The notes: generated from the sequence alone by a model not told the origin. DNA of 64,000 nt from Reyranella massiliensis 521 (GCA_945862125.1 CAMAYC010000002.1:1-64000), one strand, 5' to 3'; shown: positions 8,627 through 18,114, numbered from the stretch's first letter. Translations and numbers: made by a program.

Positions 8627-9286
8627 ATGTCCGCCGCTGAAGCAGCCGTGACCGAGGCAAACTTGGCAAAAGACCCCATAACCCGGTCCGTTCGAATTGA
8701 TGGCCGCCGCCTGCGCAGCGAGCGAACCCGGCAGTTGATCATCGAAGCCTATCTCGCCTTGGCGCGAGAGGAGTCGCCTATCTTGCCGACCGCCGCCAAG
8801 GTTGCGGAACGCGCCGGCTATTCCGTGCGCTCGGTCTTCGAGCGGTTTCCCGATCTTCACAGCCTGCAGATTGCCGCTGCGGACTTTGCCATCACCCAGG
8901 TGGTCGCGATGGCGGCGTCACGCGATGCCAGCGGTGGCCGCATGGTGCGGATCAAGTCGCACGTCGATACCCGCGCCCGCGCCTCCGAGCGCTGGCTGCC
9001 GCTGTGGCGGGCTCTCATCGCGAACCAGGGCAGTTCGGCGGAACTCAAGGCCCGTGCCCATGCGATGCGCGAGCGGGTCCTTTCCCTGATGGAACATATG
9101 TATGCACCGGAGCTGTCGACTCTGTCGGACGTGGCTCGCCGCCATACGCTGATTGCCCTTGAGGCTATTGTGGACGTCGAGAGTTGGGCACGGATGCGGG
9201 AGTATTTTGGTCTCTCCAACGAGGAGGCCTCCGCCGCGTGGATTCAGGCCATCGACCGTCTTCTGCCGCCGACTCCGCCGGAATGA
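8627..9286 (+). CDS. TetR/AcrR-like transcriptional regulator, copy 2 of 3
   Basis: 219 residues from the ATG at 8627 (MSAAEAAVTEAN), four bases after the stop of copy 1, with gagga just ahead as ribosome site; the longer track ORF reads back into copy 1 in another frame. The helix-turn-helix region is DGRRLRSERTRQLIIEAYLAL ... PTAAKVAERAGYSVRSVFERF and the tail AWIQAIDRLLPPTP. It is surely co-transcribed with copy 1. The ligand-pocket half differs more between copies than the DNA-binding half, as expected if the three recognise similar DNA but different signals. No obvious target gene is adjacent. Confidence 0.87.
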   Translation: MSAAEAAVTEANLAKDPITRSVRIDGRRLRSERTRQLIIEAYLALAREESPILPTAAKVAERAGYSVRSVFERFPDLHSLQIAAADFAITQVVAMAASRDASGGRMVRIKSHVDTRARASERWLPLWRALIANQGSSAELKARAHAMRERVLSLMEHMYAPELSTLSDVARRHTLIALEAIVDVESWARMREYFGLSNEEASAAWIQAIDRLLPPTPPE

Positions 9287-9315
9287 ACGCTCGAGCCTGA
9301 GCCGGCGCCGAGCTG

Positions 9316-9326
9316 CAATCGTTACT
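9316..9326 (-). promoter_or_regulatory. 11-bp motif shared with the region upstream of TetR-like copy 1
   Basis: On the minus strand this reads agtaacgattg, identical to 7899-7909 upstream of copy 1. It lies in the 173-bp gap before copy 3. The same protein, perhaps one of the three regulators, may bind both. Without a genome-wide count it could be chance. Confidence 0.35.
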
Positions 9327-9459
9327 ATTCGCAATGAGTCCCTGCCGGGTGTAGTCTTTTTTGCTTGTTCTCGTGCGAGCGTCTCTAGTGAGCGCGGCGA
9401 GTAAGCGGACGGCCGATAGCGTTTGGCGCGAGGCCGGCAGCCGTTGTGAGCTGGATCGA

Positions 9460-10089
9460 ATGGAATTGCCCTCCACACCACCTCCTGAGCCAGCCCGGGT
9501 CGATGGCCGCCGTCTGCGCAGCATGCGGACACGCCAGTTGGTCATCGAGGCGTATCTGGCATTACTGCGCGAAAATCCGGCGATTCCGACGGCGGCCCAG
9601 GTTGCCGAGCGGGCTGGCTATTCGGTGCGTTCCATCTTCGAGCGATTTCCCGATCTGCATGCTCTCCGCATTGCTGCGACGGACTACGCCTTTTCTCTGG
9701 CCAACAGCCAAGCCACGACAACCGGCTTCGAAGGTGATCGGCAGACCCGGCTCAGGCTGCATGTGGAAATGCGGGCACGCATTTGCGCGCAGTGGCTGCC
9801 GCTGTGGCGAGCGCTCAATGCCAATAAGGGCGAATCCAAGGAACTCGAAATGCGGATCCAGGTCATCCGCGGCGCGGTCGTGAACAGGATCGAACTCATG
9901 TACCAACCCGAACTTTCCACCTTGAAAGAGCCCGAGCGCCGACAGACTGTGCTCGCAATCGAGGCCCTGATCGACATCGAGAGCTGGGCGCGCCTGAGCG
10001 AGTTCTTCGGTTTGTCGTTTAAGGAAGGCTGCACGGTCTGGATTTGGGCCATCGATCGGCTTCTGCCGCCGACGCCTGCGAATTCTTGA
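9460..10089 (+). CDS. TetR/AcrR-like transcriptional regulator, copy 3 of 3
   Basis: 209 residues from the ATG at 9460 (MELPSTPPPEPARVDG), which aligns best with the other copies; the track's TTG start at 9361 would add 33 low-complexity residues and is less likely. It has the same plan as its neighbours: DGRRLRSMRTRQLVIEAYLALL, then PTAAQVAERAGYSVRSIFERF in the helix-turn-helix, and the tail VWIWAIDRLLPPTP. A 173-bp gap separates it from copy 2 and contains the shared 11-bp motif, so it probably has its own promoter. Downstream is tRNA-His. The target is unknown. Confidence 0.85.
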   Translation: MELPSTPPPEPARVDGRRLRSMRTRQLVIEAYLALLRENPAIPTAAQVAERAGYSVRSIFERFPDLHALRIAATDYAFSLANSQATTTGFEGDRQTRLRLHVEMRARICAQWLPLWRALNANKGESKELEMRIQVIRGAVVNRIELMYQPELSTLKEPERRQTVLAIEALIDIESWARLSEFFGLSFKEGCTVWIWAIDRLLPPTPANS

Positions 10090-10144
10090 CGCTCCGGCTG
10101 GCGGGGCGTAGGAAGGCGCGCTTCGTTGGGGGCGATCCACGATG

Positions 10145-10221
10145 GCGGCCGTAGCTCAGTTGGTTAGAGCGCCAGATTGTGATTCTGGATGTCGCCGGTT
10201 CAATTCCGGTCGGCCGCCCCA
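10145..10221 (+). tRNA. tRNA-His (GTG)
   Basis: Cloverleaf with acceptor GCGGCCG/CGGCCGC, D-arm GCTCAGTTGGTTAGAGC, anticodon stem CCAGA/TCTGG around TTGTGAT, and T-loop TTCAATT. The anticodon GTG reads histidine codons. G at 10144 opposite C73 (10218) is the G-1:C73 identity pair unique to tRNA-His. The 3' CCA is encoded. Confidence 0.97.
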
Positions 10222-10247
10222 ATCGCTCATTCGCCAAGGCCATTAGG

Positions 10248-11768
10248 GTGCCACTGCGAGACCTGACGCCTGCCGACAATCTAGCTCTTCTGACATGCGC
10301 GCAGATGGCGATGGCTGACGCTGCCGCTATTTCCGCCGGCACGCCCGGTATCGACCTCATGGAGGCGGCGGGGCGGGCGGTGGCCGACGTCGTACTTGAG
10401 CGACACTTGCCCCGTCCGCTCGTCGTTCTCTGCGGTCCTGGAAACAACGGCGGGGACGGGTTCGTCGCTGCGCGGCATCTTCACTCAGCGGGTTGGCCGG
10501 TTCGCGTGGCTTTGCTGGGGGACCGGGGCGCATTGCGCGGCGATGCCGCCTGGGCGTCGCAAGGCTGGAAAGGGCCGGTAGAACCCTTGAGTGTCGATTT
10601 GCTCGATGGTCGCCCGCTTGTGATCGATGCCCTGTTCGGTGCTGGTCTCCGTCGCCCGATCGACGGTGTTGCCGGAGAGATCATTGACCGGCTTAATGCG
10701 GAAGCCCTGCCTGTGATCTCCGTCGATGTGCCGAGCGGCTTGGATGGTGACAACGGCATGGTGATGGGACGCGCCCCGATGGCGGAGTGCACAGTCACGT
10801 TTTTCCGCGCCAAATCCGGGCACTATTCGATTGAAGGGTTGCGGCGCTGCGGCACCCTCAGGGTAGCCGACATCGGCATTGCGCAATCCGTGCTGACCGC
10901 TATTGCCCCGCAGCTCTGGCTGAACGCGCCGGCATTGTGGCAGGAGCACCTGCGTGATGAGGATCGCGGAACGCACAAGTACACCCGCGGACACCTGACG
11001 GTTCTGGGTGGAGCGGTCGCAACCGGCGCCGCAAGGCTTGCCGCCTTGGCGGCGCGGCGCGCCGGGGCAGGGCTCGTGACGATCGCCACGCCATGTGAGT
11101 CGATGGCCGTTTATCAGGCTGCGGAGCCAGGGAACCTGATTGCTGAAGTCGACGATGCCGAGGGGTTCGCGCGCCTGCTGGATGATGACCGGCGAAACGC
11201 GATTCTTGTCGGGCCGGGCTCCGGTCTCAACGAGAGGACGCGGGGCTGCGTGGTGGCGGCGCTGGCGACGGGCCGGCCGGTCGTTCTGGATGCCGATGCG
11301 ATCACTGTTTTCGCCGACAATCCTGCGATCCTGTTCGATCTGATCAGAGGTCCGGTCCTGCTGACGCCTCACGAGGGAGAGTTTCGCCGTCTGTTTCCAA
11401 CTCTTTCGACGGTTCCGGGGAAAGTGGAACGGACCCGTGAGGCTGCCCGGCGGAGCGGTGCCACTGTCTTGCTAAAGGGACCGGACACGGTGATCGCAGC
11501 GCCCGACGGCCGCGCCGTCGTCAATGTGCACGCGCCGCCGACCTTGGCGACGGCAGGGTCGGGCGATGTCCTTGCCGGCATGGCGGCGGGGCTAATGGCC
11601 AGGGGCCTATCGCCACTCGCGGCAGGCTCGGCGGCGGCGTGGCTCCATGGAGACTGCGCCTTCCGTTTTGCCCGACCGGGGCTGATCGCCGAGGATTTGA
11701 TCGCTCGCATTCCAGAGGCGCTTGCAGCGGTGGTTTCCGGCGATCTGGGCATGCATCTGGAGCGTTGA
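10248..11768 (+). CDS. nnr: Bifunctional NAD(P)H-hydrate epimerase / ADP-dependent dehydratase
   Basis: This enzyme repairs hydrated NADH/NADPH (NADHX): the N-terminal YjeF_N domain epimerises R- to S-NADHX and the C-terminal kinase-like domain dehydrates it with ADP. N-domain marks are LMEAAGRAV and GNNGGDGFVAARHL; C-domain marks are HKYTRGHLTVLGG, LTPHEGEFRRL and ATAGSGDVLAGMAAGL. The ORF as tracked begins inside tRNA-His, which is impossible for a real start. The GTG at 10248, 27 bases past the tRNA, with an AAGG eight bases upstream, gives 506 residues. A start nearer the ATG in AQMAMADAAAI is possible. Close spacing suggests co-transcription with tRNA-His. Confidence 0.93.
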   Translation: MPLRDLTPADNLALLTCAQMAMADAAAISAGTPGIDLMEAAGRAVADVVLERHLPRPLVVLCGPGNNGGDGFVAARHLHSAGWPVRVALLGDRGALRGDAAWASQGWKGPVEPLSVDLLDGRPLVIDALFGAGLRRPIDGVAGEIIDRLNAEALPVISVDVPSGLDGDNGMVMGRAPMAECTVTFFRAKSGHYSIEGLRRCGTLRVADIGIAQSVLTAIAPQLWLNAPALWQEHLRDEDRGTHKYTRGHLTVLGGAVATGAARLAALAARRAGAGLVTIATPCESMAVYQAAEPGNLIAEVDDAEGFARLLDDDRRNAILVGPGSGLNERTRGCVVAALATGRPVVLDADAITVFADNPAILFDLIRGPVLLTPHEGEFRRLFPTLSTVPGKVERTREAARRSGATVLLKGPDTVIAAPDGRAVVNVHAPPTLATAGSGDVLAGMAAGLMARGLSPLAAGSAAAWLHGDCAFRFARPGLIAEDLIARIPEALAAVVSGDLGMHLER

Positions 11769-11861
11769 ATTGACCGCTTGCCGGGCGCGGGCTAAGAGGC
11801 CCGCGATTCGGCCCTCGAGGCACGCCCCGATGGCTCTCGACGGCAATTGGGCAGGCGTCGG

Positions 11862-11946
11862 GCGGGCGTGGTGGAATTGGTAGACACGCGAGAGTTAGGT
11901 TCTCGTGCCGCAAGGCGTGGGGGTTCAAGTCCCTTCGCCCGCACCA
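11862..11946 (+). tRNA. tRNA-Leu (TAG)
   Basis: An 85-base class II tRNA: acceptor GCGGGCG/CGCCCGC, anticodon stem CGAGA/TCTCG with loop GTTAGGT (anticodon TAG, reading CTA-type leucine codons), long variable arm GTGCCGCAAGGCGT, T-loop TTCAAGT and encoded ACCA end. It lies only 21 bases before the tig start. Confidence 0.96.
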
Positions 11947-11967
11947 GACGGAAGTGGAAGTGAGAAA

Positions 11968-13314
11968 ATGCAAGTAACTGAACTTTCGGCCGAAGGGCTG
12001 AAGCGTCAATTCAAGATAGTCGTCCCCGCGGGCGACCTGTCGGCCAAAGTCGACGAGCGCTTGGCTGAGCTGGCCCAGACAGCGACGTTGCCGGGGTTCC
12101 GGCCAGGCAAGGTGCCGGTCGGTCTGCTGAAGAAGCAGTACGGGCAGGCCCTTTATGGCGAGGCCCTGGAGGCTGCGGTCAATGCCAGCACTGCCAAGGC
12201 TATCGAGGACCGAGGGCTGAAGCCCGCGCTGCAGCCGCGCGTCGACCTTAAGCAACTCGAGGAAGGCAAAGACGTCGAGTTCGAGGTCGCCATCGAGGTT
12301 TTGCCGGAAATCGGCAAGGTCGACTTTTCGGGCGTCGAACTCGAACGCCTGAAGGCCAGCGTTCCGGACAAGGACGTCGACGAGGCCATCGAGCGGATCG
12401 CCAAGGCGAACCGTGAGCAGAAGCCGGTCGATCCGCCGCGTCCGGCGCAGAAGGGCGATTCGATCAAGCTCGACTTCGTTGGCTCGGTCGACGGCACGGA
12501 ATTCCCCGGCGGCGCGGCCACCGACTATGTGCTCGAAATCGGATCGGGCTCTTTCATCCCGGGCTTCGAGGATCAGCTTGTCGGCGCCGAGGTTGGCAAG
12601 ACGGTCGAGGTCAAGGTCACCTTCCCGGCAGACTATGGTGCAGCCGAGCTCGCGGGCAAAGACGCAGTCTTCAAGTGCACGATCAAGGAACTCAACGAGT
12701 TCGTCGACAAGCCGGCTGACGACGAGCTGGCGAAGAAGAACAACTTCGAGAACCTCGAGGCGATGCGCAAGGCGGTGTCGGAGCGGATCGGTCAAGACTA
12801 CAGCCAGATCTCGCGGTCGATGATCAAGCGCAACCTGCTCGACAAGCTTGCCGACCTGCATAAATTCCAGGTTCCCGAGGGTCTGATCGAGGGTGAGTTC
12901 AACGCGATCTGGGCGCGTATCGAGGAGGCCAAGAAGAACGGCCAGAAGCTCGAGGACGACGAAGAAAAGATGCGCAAGGAGTATCGCGAGATCGCCGAAC
13001 GTCGCGTTCGCCTTGGACTGCTGCTTGCCGATGTCGGACGTTCCAACAGCATCGACGTCACGCCCGAGGAACTGAATCAGGCGGTGATGCGGGAGGCCAT
13101 GCGCTATCCAGGCCAGGAACGTCAGGTTCTCGAGTTCTACGGCAAGAACGCCGAACTGAAGGATCAGCTTCGCGCGCCGATCTTCGAAGAGAAGACGGTC
13201 GACTTCATCCTGGAGTTGGCCAAGGTCTCCGAGAAAACGGTTACCCCGGAGGAACTGCTGAAGGCAGCCCGCGAGGCGGAAGAAGAGAAGTCTGCCGAGC
13301 CGGTGGCAGCTTAG
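11968..13314 (+). CDS. tig: Trigger factor, ribosome-bound folding chaperone with prolyl isomerase domain
   Basis: 448 residues from the ATG at 11968 (MQVTELSAEGLKR); the track's ORF begins inside tRNA-Leu and is too long. The ribosome-docking loop signature GFRPGKVP is at residues 43-50. The FKBP-like PPIase domain follows around 155-245 (GDSIKLDFVGSVDG ... GSGSFIPGFEDQLVG), then the helical chaperone arms. It binds nascent chains at the exit tunnel near L23. It heads the tig-clpP-clpX-lon group. A strong hairpin after its stop may reduce read-through into clpP. Confidence 0.97.
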   Translation: MQVTELSAEGLKRQFKIVVPAGDLSAKVDERLAELAQTATLPGFRPGKVPVGLLKKQYGQALYGEALEAAVNASTAKAIEDRGLKPALQPRVDLKQLEEGKDVEFEVAIEVLPEIGKVDFSGVELERLKASVPDKDVDEAIERIAKANREQKPVDPPRPAQKGDSIKLDFVGSVDGTEFPGGAATDYVLEIGSGSFIPGFEDQLVGAEVGKTVEVKVTFPADYGAAELAGKDAVFKCTIKELNEFVDKPADDELAKKNNFENLEAMRKAVSERIGQDYSQISRSMIKRNLLDKLADLHKFQVPEGLIEGEFNAIWARIEEAKKNGQKLEDDEEKMRKEYREIAERRVRLGLLLADVGRSNSIDVTPEELNQAVMREAMRYPGQERQVLEFYGKNAELKDQLRAPIFEEKTVDFILELAKVSEKTVTPEELLKAAREAEEEKSAEPVAA

Positions 13315-13329
13315 GCGGCAAATTGATCC

Positions 13330-13363
13330 AGTGCCGGTGGCCTTGAACAGAGCCACCGGCACT
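13330..13363 (+). terminator. Hairpin between tig and clpP
   Basis: Perfect 12-bp stem agtgccggtggc / gccaccggcact with a 10-base loop, 16 bases after the tig stop. The following bases (gccacttt) are only weakly T-rich, so it may be a terminator, an attenuator or an mRNA-stabilising hairpin. Confidence 0.6.
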
Positions 13364-13403
13364 GCCACTTTCAGCAAGACAGTCACCAAGGGGGACTACG
13401 CGC

Positions 13404-14051
13404 ATGAGTCGCGACCGAGATCCGCTGGAAGTCTACAACAATTACTACGTACCGATGGTGGTCGAGCAATCGGCCCGCGGCGAGCGCGGCTATGACATCT
13501 GGTCGAGACTGCTCAAGGAACGCATCATCTTCCTGAACGGCCCGATTGAAGACAATGTCGCCGGGCTGGTGTGCGCGCAGCTTCTGTATCTGGAAGCCGA
13601 GAACCCGACGAAGGACATCTCGTTCTACATCAACTCGCCGGGAGGCGTGGTGACGTCGGGCTTGGCCATATATGACACCATGCAGTATGTGCGGCCGCAG
13701 ATTTCGACCTTGGTCTTCGGTCAGGCCGCCTCTGCCGGCTCGCTGTTGCTGATGGCCGGTCAGAAGGGGAAGCGCTTTTCGCTCCCCAATGCCCGCATCA
13801 TGATTCACCAGCCTTCAGGTGGTGCCCAGGGCCAGGCGACGGACATCGAGATTCACGCCAAGGAGATCCTGCTGACCCGGGCCCGGCTGAATCAGATGTA
13901 TGTCACCCATACCGGGCGAACGCTCGAGGAGATCGAACGCGCCATGGAGCGCGACAAGTTCTTCTCGCCGCCGGAAGCCAAAGAGTTCGGGCTCATCGAC
14001 GATGTCCTTGAGAAAAGGCCAACTCCGACTGTCCAGGCGGCTGCTTCCTGA
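13404..14051 (+). CDS. clpP: ATP-dependent Clp protease proteolytic subunit
   Basis: 215 residues, the serine protease barrel that degrades proteins fed by ClpX or ClpA. The catalytic triad is complete: Ser110 in [11 protein letters not shown], His135 in MIHQPSGG and Asp184 in MERDKFFSP. The N-terminal stretch before [19 protein letters not shown] is the usual short propeptide region. The start ATG follows aaggggga. It lies upstream of clpX in the conserved tig-clpP-clpX-lon order, with a 143-bp gap that may hold a separate clpX promoter. Confidence 0.98.
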   Translation: MSRDRDPLEVYNNYYVPMVVEQSARGERGYDIWSRLLKERIIFLNGPIEDNVAGLVCAQLLYLEAENPTKDISFYINSPGGVVTSGLAIYDTMQYVRPQISTLVFGQAASAGSLLLMAGQKGKRFSLPNARIMIHQPSGGAQGQATDIEIHAKEILLTRARLNQMYVTHTGRTLEEIERAMERDKFFSPPEAKEFGLIDDVLEKRPTPTVQAAAS

Positions 14052-14194
14052 GGGGCAGCCGCGACCAATTGTTTCGGAATTGGTGACCGACACACCATAT
14101 TTTGATGTTGTGGCCATCCCAAGGTCGAGTTTAACATAGTCTTGCGTGCGGGCTCGCAGTCAGCGGGCCCCCCAAGCGGAGGTGCGTTAACGAC

Positions 14195-15466
14195 ATGCCA
14201 GCCGCCAAATCCGGGGGCGATTCCCGCAATACCCTCTATTGCAGCTTCTGCGGCAAGAGCCAGCACGAGGTCCGAAAGCTCATTGCCGGGCCGACGGTGT
14301 TCATCTGCGACGAGTGCGTCGAGCTCTGCATGGACATCATCCGTGAAGAGAACAAGACCACGCTGGTCAAGTCCAAGGACGGCGTTCCGTCTCCCAAGGA
14401 GATCCGCCAGATCCTCGACGACTATGTGATCGGCCAGGATCAGGCCAAGCGGATCCTCGCGGTTGCAGTGCACAATCACTACAAGCGCCTTAGCCATGGC
14501 GGCAAGGCGAATGACGTCGAGATCGCCAAGTCGAACATCATGCTGATTGGCCCGACCGGCTGCGGCAAGACACTGCTCGCCCAGACCCTGGCGCGCATGC
14601 TGGACGTGCCGTTCACCATGGCCGATGCCACGACTCTGACGGAAGCGGGCTATGTCGGCGAGGATGTGGAGAACATCATCCTGAAGCTGCTGCAGGCTGC
14701 CGACTACAACGTCGAGCGGGCGCAGCGTGGCATCGTCTACATCGACGAAGTCGACAAGATCAGCCGCAAGTCGGACAACCCCTCGATCACCCGCGACGTT
14801 TCGGGCGAAGGTGTCCAGCAGGCGCTGTTGAAGATCATGGAAGGCACCGTGGCCTCCGTGCCACCTCAAGGCGGGCGCAAGCATCCGCAACAGGAATTCC
14901 TGCAGGTCGACACGACGAACATCCTGTTCATCTGCGGTGGTGCTTTCTCCGGCCTCGACAAGATCATCTCGATGCGCCGGCAGGGCACATCGATCGGCTT
15001 CGGCGCCGAGGTGCGCGGTCCTGAGGACCGGCGCACGGGCGAGATCCTGCGTGACCTCGAACCCGAGGATCTGCTGAGGTACGGCTTGATCCCTGAGTTC
15101 GTCGGCCGTTTGCCGGTCGTGGCGACCCTAGAGGATCTGGACGAGAGCGCCCTGATCGAGATCCTGACCCGGCCGAAGAACGCGCTTCTGAAGCAGTACC
15201 AGCGCCTCTTCGACATGGAGAGCGTGAAGCTGAAGTTCACCGAAGATGCCCTGCGGGCGGTTTCCCAGAAGGCGATCCTGCGCAAGACCGGCGCACGCGG
15301 TCTGCGATCCATCATGGAGACTGTACTCCTGGACACCATGTACGACCTGCCGTCGCTCGACGGTGTCGAGGAAGTGGTTATCAACCGCGAAGTCATCGAA
15401 GGCCGGGCCCAGCCGCTCTACGTGCACGGCGAGCGCAAAGAGGGCGTAGCCGCCGCGCCGGCCTGA
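14195..15466 (+). CDS. clpX: ATP-dependent Clp protease ATP-binding subunit ClpX
   Basis: 423 residues, a AAA+ unfoldase that recognises tagged substrates (for example ssrA) and threads them into ClpP. The N-terminal C4 zinc finger uses Cys16, Cys19, Cys38 and Cys41. Walker A GPTGCGKT is at 120-127 and Walker [11 protein letters not shown] at 181-190. The pore-1 loop region and the ClpP-contacting IGF-type loop (TSIGFGAEV) are present. The C-terminal small domain contains [19 protein letters not shown] typical complete ClpX in its usual place. Confidence 0.98.
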   Translation: MPAAKSGGDSRNTLYCSFCGKSQHEVRKLIAGPTVFICDECVELCMDIIREENKTTLVKSKDGVPSPKEIRQILDDYVIGQDQAKRILAVAVHNHYKRLSHGGKANDVEIAKSNIMLIGPTGCGKTLLAQTLARMLDVPFTMADATTLTEAGYVGEDVENIILKLLQAADYNVERAQRGIVYIDEVDKISRKSDNPSITRDVSGEGVQQALLKIMEGTVASVPPQGGRKHPQQEFLQVDTTNILFICGGAFSGLDKIISMRRQGTSIGFGAEVRGPEDRRTGEILRDLEPEDLLRYGLIPEFVGRLPVVATLEDLDESALIEILTRPKNALLKQYQRLFDMESVKLKFTEDALRAVSQKAILRKTGARGLRSIMETVLLDTMYDLPSLDGVEEVVINREVIEGRAQPLYVHGERKEGVAAAPA

Positions 15467-15475
15467 GTTTTGCTG

Positions 15476-15510
15476 CGTCGGCGGCATCCGTCGCCGGCGG
15501 TCCGCCGACG
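15476..15510. terminator. GC-rich hairpin after clpX
   Basis: Arms cgtcggcgg and ccgccgacg form a perfect 9-bp stem around a 17-base GC-rich loop, 10 bases beyond the clpX stop. No T-run follows, so termination here is only possible. Confidence 0.4.
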
Positions 15511-15513
15511 GGT

Positions 15514-15535
15514 CTTGAACAACCCCCTGTTCAAG
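15514..15535. promoter_or_regulatory. Perfect inverted repeat upstream of lon, with possible heat-shock promoter
   Basis: cttgaaca-accccc-tgttcaag is a perfect 8-bp inverted repeat, 106 bases before the lon ATG. The left arm contains CTTGAA, the alphaproteobacterial sigma-32 -35 core, and ccaatct follows 16 bases later as a poor -10. It may be a regulator site, a heat-shock promoter, or both. Confidence 0.4.
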
Positions 15536-15640
15536 CCAATCTTTGCTGGTGAGTGCGCGCCTAATCGCGCCGTGAATTGCCCATTCTGGGGATCGCGGCC
15601 GAAAGGTGGGTAGCTCTAACAGCGTACGTTGCGAGGCATC

Positions 15641-18040
15641 ATGAACGCCCCCATTCAAGGAATCGTCTATCCGGTCCTGCCATTGCGCGACATTGTCGTG
15701 TTTCCAGGCATGATCGTTCCGCTCTTTGTTGGCCGAGAAAAGAGCGTGAAGGCACTGGAAGAGGTGATGAAGGACGACAAGCAGATACTGCTGATCGCCC
15801 AGAAGAACGCCAGCCAGGACGATCCAGGCCCCGAGGACATCTACACCATCGGCACGCTGGGAACGGTCCTACAGCTGCTCAAGCTGCCCGACGATACCGT
15901 CAAAGTGCTGGTCGAGGGCGGGCGGCGCGTTCGCGTCACCGGCTACACCGATCGTGCCGACTTCTTCGAGGCGCGCGCCATCGAGATGGAAGAGGTGGCG
16001 GCCGAATCATCCGAGCTGCAGGCGGCGGCACGCACCGTGGTCTCGGAGTTCGAGAACTACGTGAAGCTGAACAAGAAGGTGCCGCCTGAAGTCGTCGTTT
16101 CGATCAACAAGATCGAGGAGCCGGCCAAGCTCGCCGACACCATCTCGGCGCACTTGGCGCTGAAGGTGGCGGAGAAGCAGCAGCTGCTCGAGCTAGATTC
16201 GGTGTCGAAGCGGCTGGAGCGCATCCTCGGCCTGATGGAAGGCGAGATCGGCGTGTTGCAGGTCGAGAAAAAGATCCGCAACCGCGTGAAGCGTCAGATG
16301 GAGAAGACGCAGCGCGAGTATTATCTCAACGAGCAGATGAAGGCGATCCAGAAGGAGCTTGGCGAGACCGAGGACGGTCGCGACGAGGTCTCCGAGCTGG
16401 AGAAGCGCATCCGCAAGACGCGCCTGTCCAAGGAAGCGCGGGAAAAGGCCAATGCCGAGCTGAAGAAGCTCCGGACCATGAGCCCGATGTCGGCCGAGGC
16501 GACGGTGGTGCGCAACTACCTCGACTGGCTGCTGTCGATTCCGTGGCGGAAGCCCACCAAGATCATCAAGGATCTGAAGTACGCCGAGGAGATTCTCAAT
16601 GCCGACCACCACGGCCTGGAGAAGGTGAAGGAGCGCATCCTCGAGTACCTGGCAGTCCAGCAGCGCGTCGACAAGATGAAGGGCCCGATCCTCTGCCTCG
16701 TCGGCCCGCCGGGTGTCGGCAAGACGTCGCTCGGCAAGTCGATCGCCAAGGCTACGGGGCGCAACTTCGTGCGCATGTCGCTGGGCGGCGTTCGGGACGA
16801 GGCCGAGATCCGCGGCCATCGCCGGACCTACATCGGCTCGCTGCCGGGCAAGGTCATCCAGAGCATGAAGAAGGCGAAGTCCTCGAACCCGCTCTTCCTG
16901 CTCGACGAGATCGACAAGCTCGGCGCGGATTTCCGTGGCGACCCGTCGTCGGCGTTGCTCGAGGTCCTGGATCCGGAGCAGAACAGCGCGTTCAACGACC
17001 ACTATCTCGAGGTCGACTACGACCTGTCGAACGTGATGTTCATCACCACGGCAAACTCGCTGCGCATGGCACAGCCGCTGATGGATCGCATGGAGATCAT
17101 CCGGCTGGCCGGCTACACCGAGGACGAGAAGGTCGCGATTGCGCGCAAGCACCTGATCACCAAGCAGGTCGAGGCGAACGGGCTAAAGGACGGCGAACTC
17201 GACATCCATGATGACGCCGTACGCGATCTCGTGCGCTACTACACGCGTGAGGCTGGCGTCCGCAATCTCGAGCGCGAGATTGCCAATCTGGCCCGCAAGG
17301 CGGTGAAGGAAATCCTCATGAAGGGGACTTCCAAGGTGAAGATCGGCCGCAAGAACCTCGACAAGTTCGCTGGCGTTCGCCGCTTCCGTTACGGCGAGGC
17401 CGAGCTCGAGGATCTGGTCGGCATCACGACGGGCCTGGCGTGGACCGAGGTCGGTGGCGAACTGCTGCAGATCGAAGCCGTGCTGGTCCCGGGCCGCGGT
17501 CGCGTCACCATTACAGGCAAGCTGGGTGACGTCATGCAGGAGTCGGTGCAGGCGGCCAATGCCTACATCCGCTCGCGCGCGGCGACCTTCGGCATCAAGC
17601 ACAACATCTTCGAGAAGCGCGACATCCATGTGCACGTGCCGGAAGGTGCCACGCCCAAGGACGGTCCGTCGGCGGGTGTCGGCATGATCACCTCGATCGT
17701 CTCGGCGCTGACCGGCATCGCGGTGCGCAAGGATGTGGCCATGACCGGCGAGATCAGCCTGCGCGGCCGGGTCATGCCGATCGGCGGCCTCAAGGAGAAG
17801 TTGCTGGCGGCGTTGCGCGGGGGACTCAAGACCGTGCTCATTCCCAAGGAAAATGAGCGCGATCTGCCGGAGATCCCGGACAACGTGAAGAAGGGGCTGG
17901 AGATCATCCCGGTGTCGACCGTCGATGAGGTCCTCGCCAAGGCGCTGGTCAAGCCGCTGGTTGCCGTCGAATGGCCGAACGACCTCGATGCGGTCGCGGC
18001 CAAGCCGGCAGAGGGACCCGAGGCCATCCGGGCCCATTAA
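15641..18040 (+). CDS. lon: ATP-dependent protease Lon
   Basis: 799 residues from the ATG at 15641 ([17 protein letters not shown]); the track's upstream TTG adds four residues. Domain order: N-terminal substrate-binding LON domain (about 10-200), coiled-coil (200-280), AAA+ domain with Walker A GPPGVGKT at 355-362 and [10 protein letters not shown] as Walker B, then the protease domain with the Ser677/Lys720 dyad in [10 protein letters not shown] and [10 protein letters not shown]. Lon degrades misfolded and selected regulatory proteins. A terminator follows its stop. An inverted repeat and a possible heat-shock promoter lie upstream, so it can be expressed separately from clpX. Confidence 0.98.
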   Translation: MNAPIQGIVYPVLPLRDIVVFPGMIVPLFVGREKSVKALEEVMKDDKQILLIAQKNASQDDPGPEDIYTIGTLGTVLQLLKLPDDTVKVLVEGGRRVRVTGYTDRADFFEARAIEMEEVAAESSELQAAARTVVSEFENYVKLNKKVPPEVVVSINKIEEPAKLADTISAHLALKVAEKQQLLELDSVSKRLERILGLMEGEIGVLQVEKKIRNRVKRQMEKTQREYYLNEQMKAIQKELGETEDGRDEVSELEKRIRKTRLSKEAREKANAELKKLRTMSPMSAEATVVRNYLDWLLSIPWRKPTKIIKDLKYAEEILNADHHGLEKVKERILEYLAVQQRVDKMKGPILCLVGPPGVGKTSLGKSIAKATGRNFVRMSLGGVRDEAEIRGHRRTYIGSLPGKVIQSMKKAKSSNPLFLLDEIDKLGADFRGDPSSALLEVLDPEQNSAFNDHYLEVDYDLSNVMFITTANSLRMAQPLMDRMEIIRLAGYTEDEKVAIARKHLITKQVEANGLKDGELDIHDDAVRDLVRYYTREAGVRNLEREIANLARKAVKEILMKGTSKVKIGRKNLDKFAGVRRFRYGEAELEDLVGITTGLAWTEVGGELLQIEAVLVPGRGRVTITGKLGDVMQESVQAANAYIRSRAATFGIKHNIFEKRDIHVHVPEGATPKDGPSAGVGMITSIVSALTGIAVRKDVAMTGEISLRGRVMPIGGLKEKLLAALRGGLKTVLIPKENERDLPEIPDNVKKGLEIIPVSTVDEVLAKALVKPLVAVEWPNDLDAVAAKPAEGPEAIRAH

Positions 18041-18060
18041 GCGCCCCTCCGAAAGTAGCC

Positions 18061-18088
18061 CGAAGCCCCGGAGCGATCCGGGGCTTCG
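18061..18088 (+). terminator. Terminator after lon
   Basis: Perfect 12-bp stem cgaagccccgga / tccggggcttcg with a GCGA tetraloop, 20 bases past the lon stop. The trailing bases gttgcgtct have few Ts, but stem quality and position support a terminator. Confidence 0.75.
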
Positions 18089-18114
18089 TTGCGTCTGACC
18101 GCAACTTATGCGCC

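Noticed and set aside
9316-9334. Fur-like half-site (ATTCGCAAT) before TetR-like copy 3, similar to the hemP box
   Set aside because: Only one arm matches well and it is not a palindrome; kept only as part of the 11-bp shared motif.
10179-10247. Start of nnr inside tRNA-His
   Set aside because: The listed ORF start overlaps the anticodon arm of a well-formed tRNA. A start at GTG 10248 is compatible with both genes.
11521-13389. 622-residue minus-strand ORF opposite tig
   Set aside because: It lies antisense to a certain gene (tig) and tRNA-Leu, is compositionally biased and resembles no family; a shadow of high-GC third positions.
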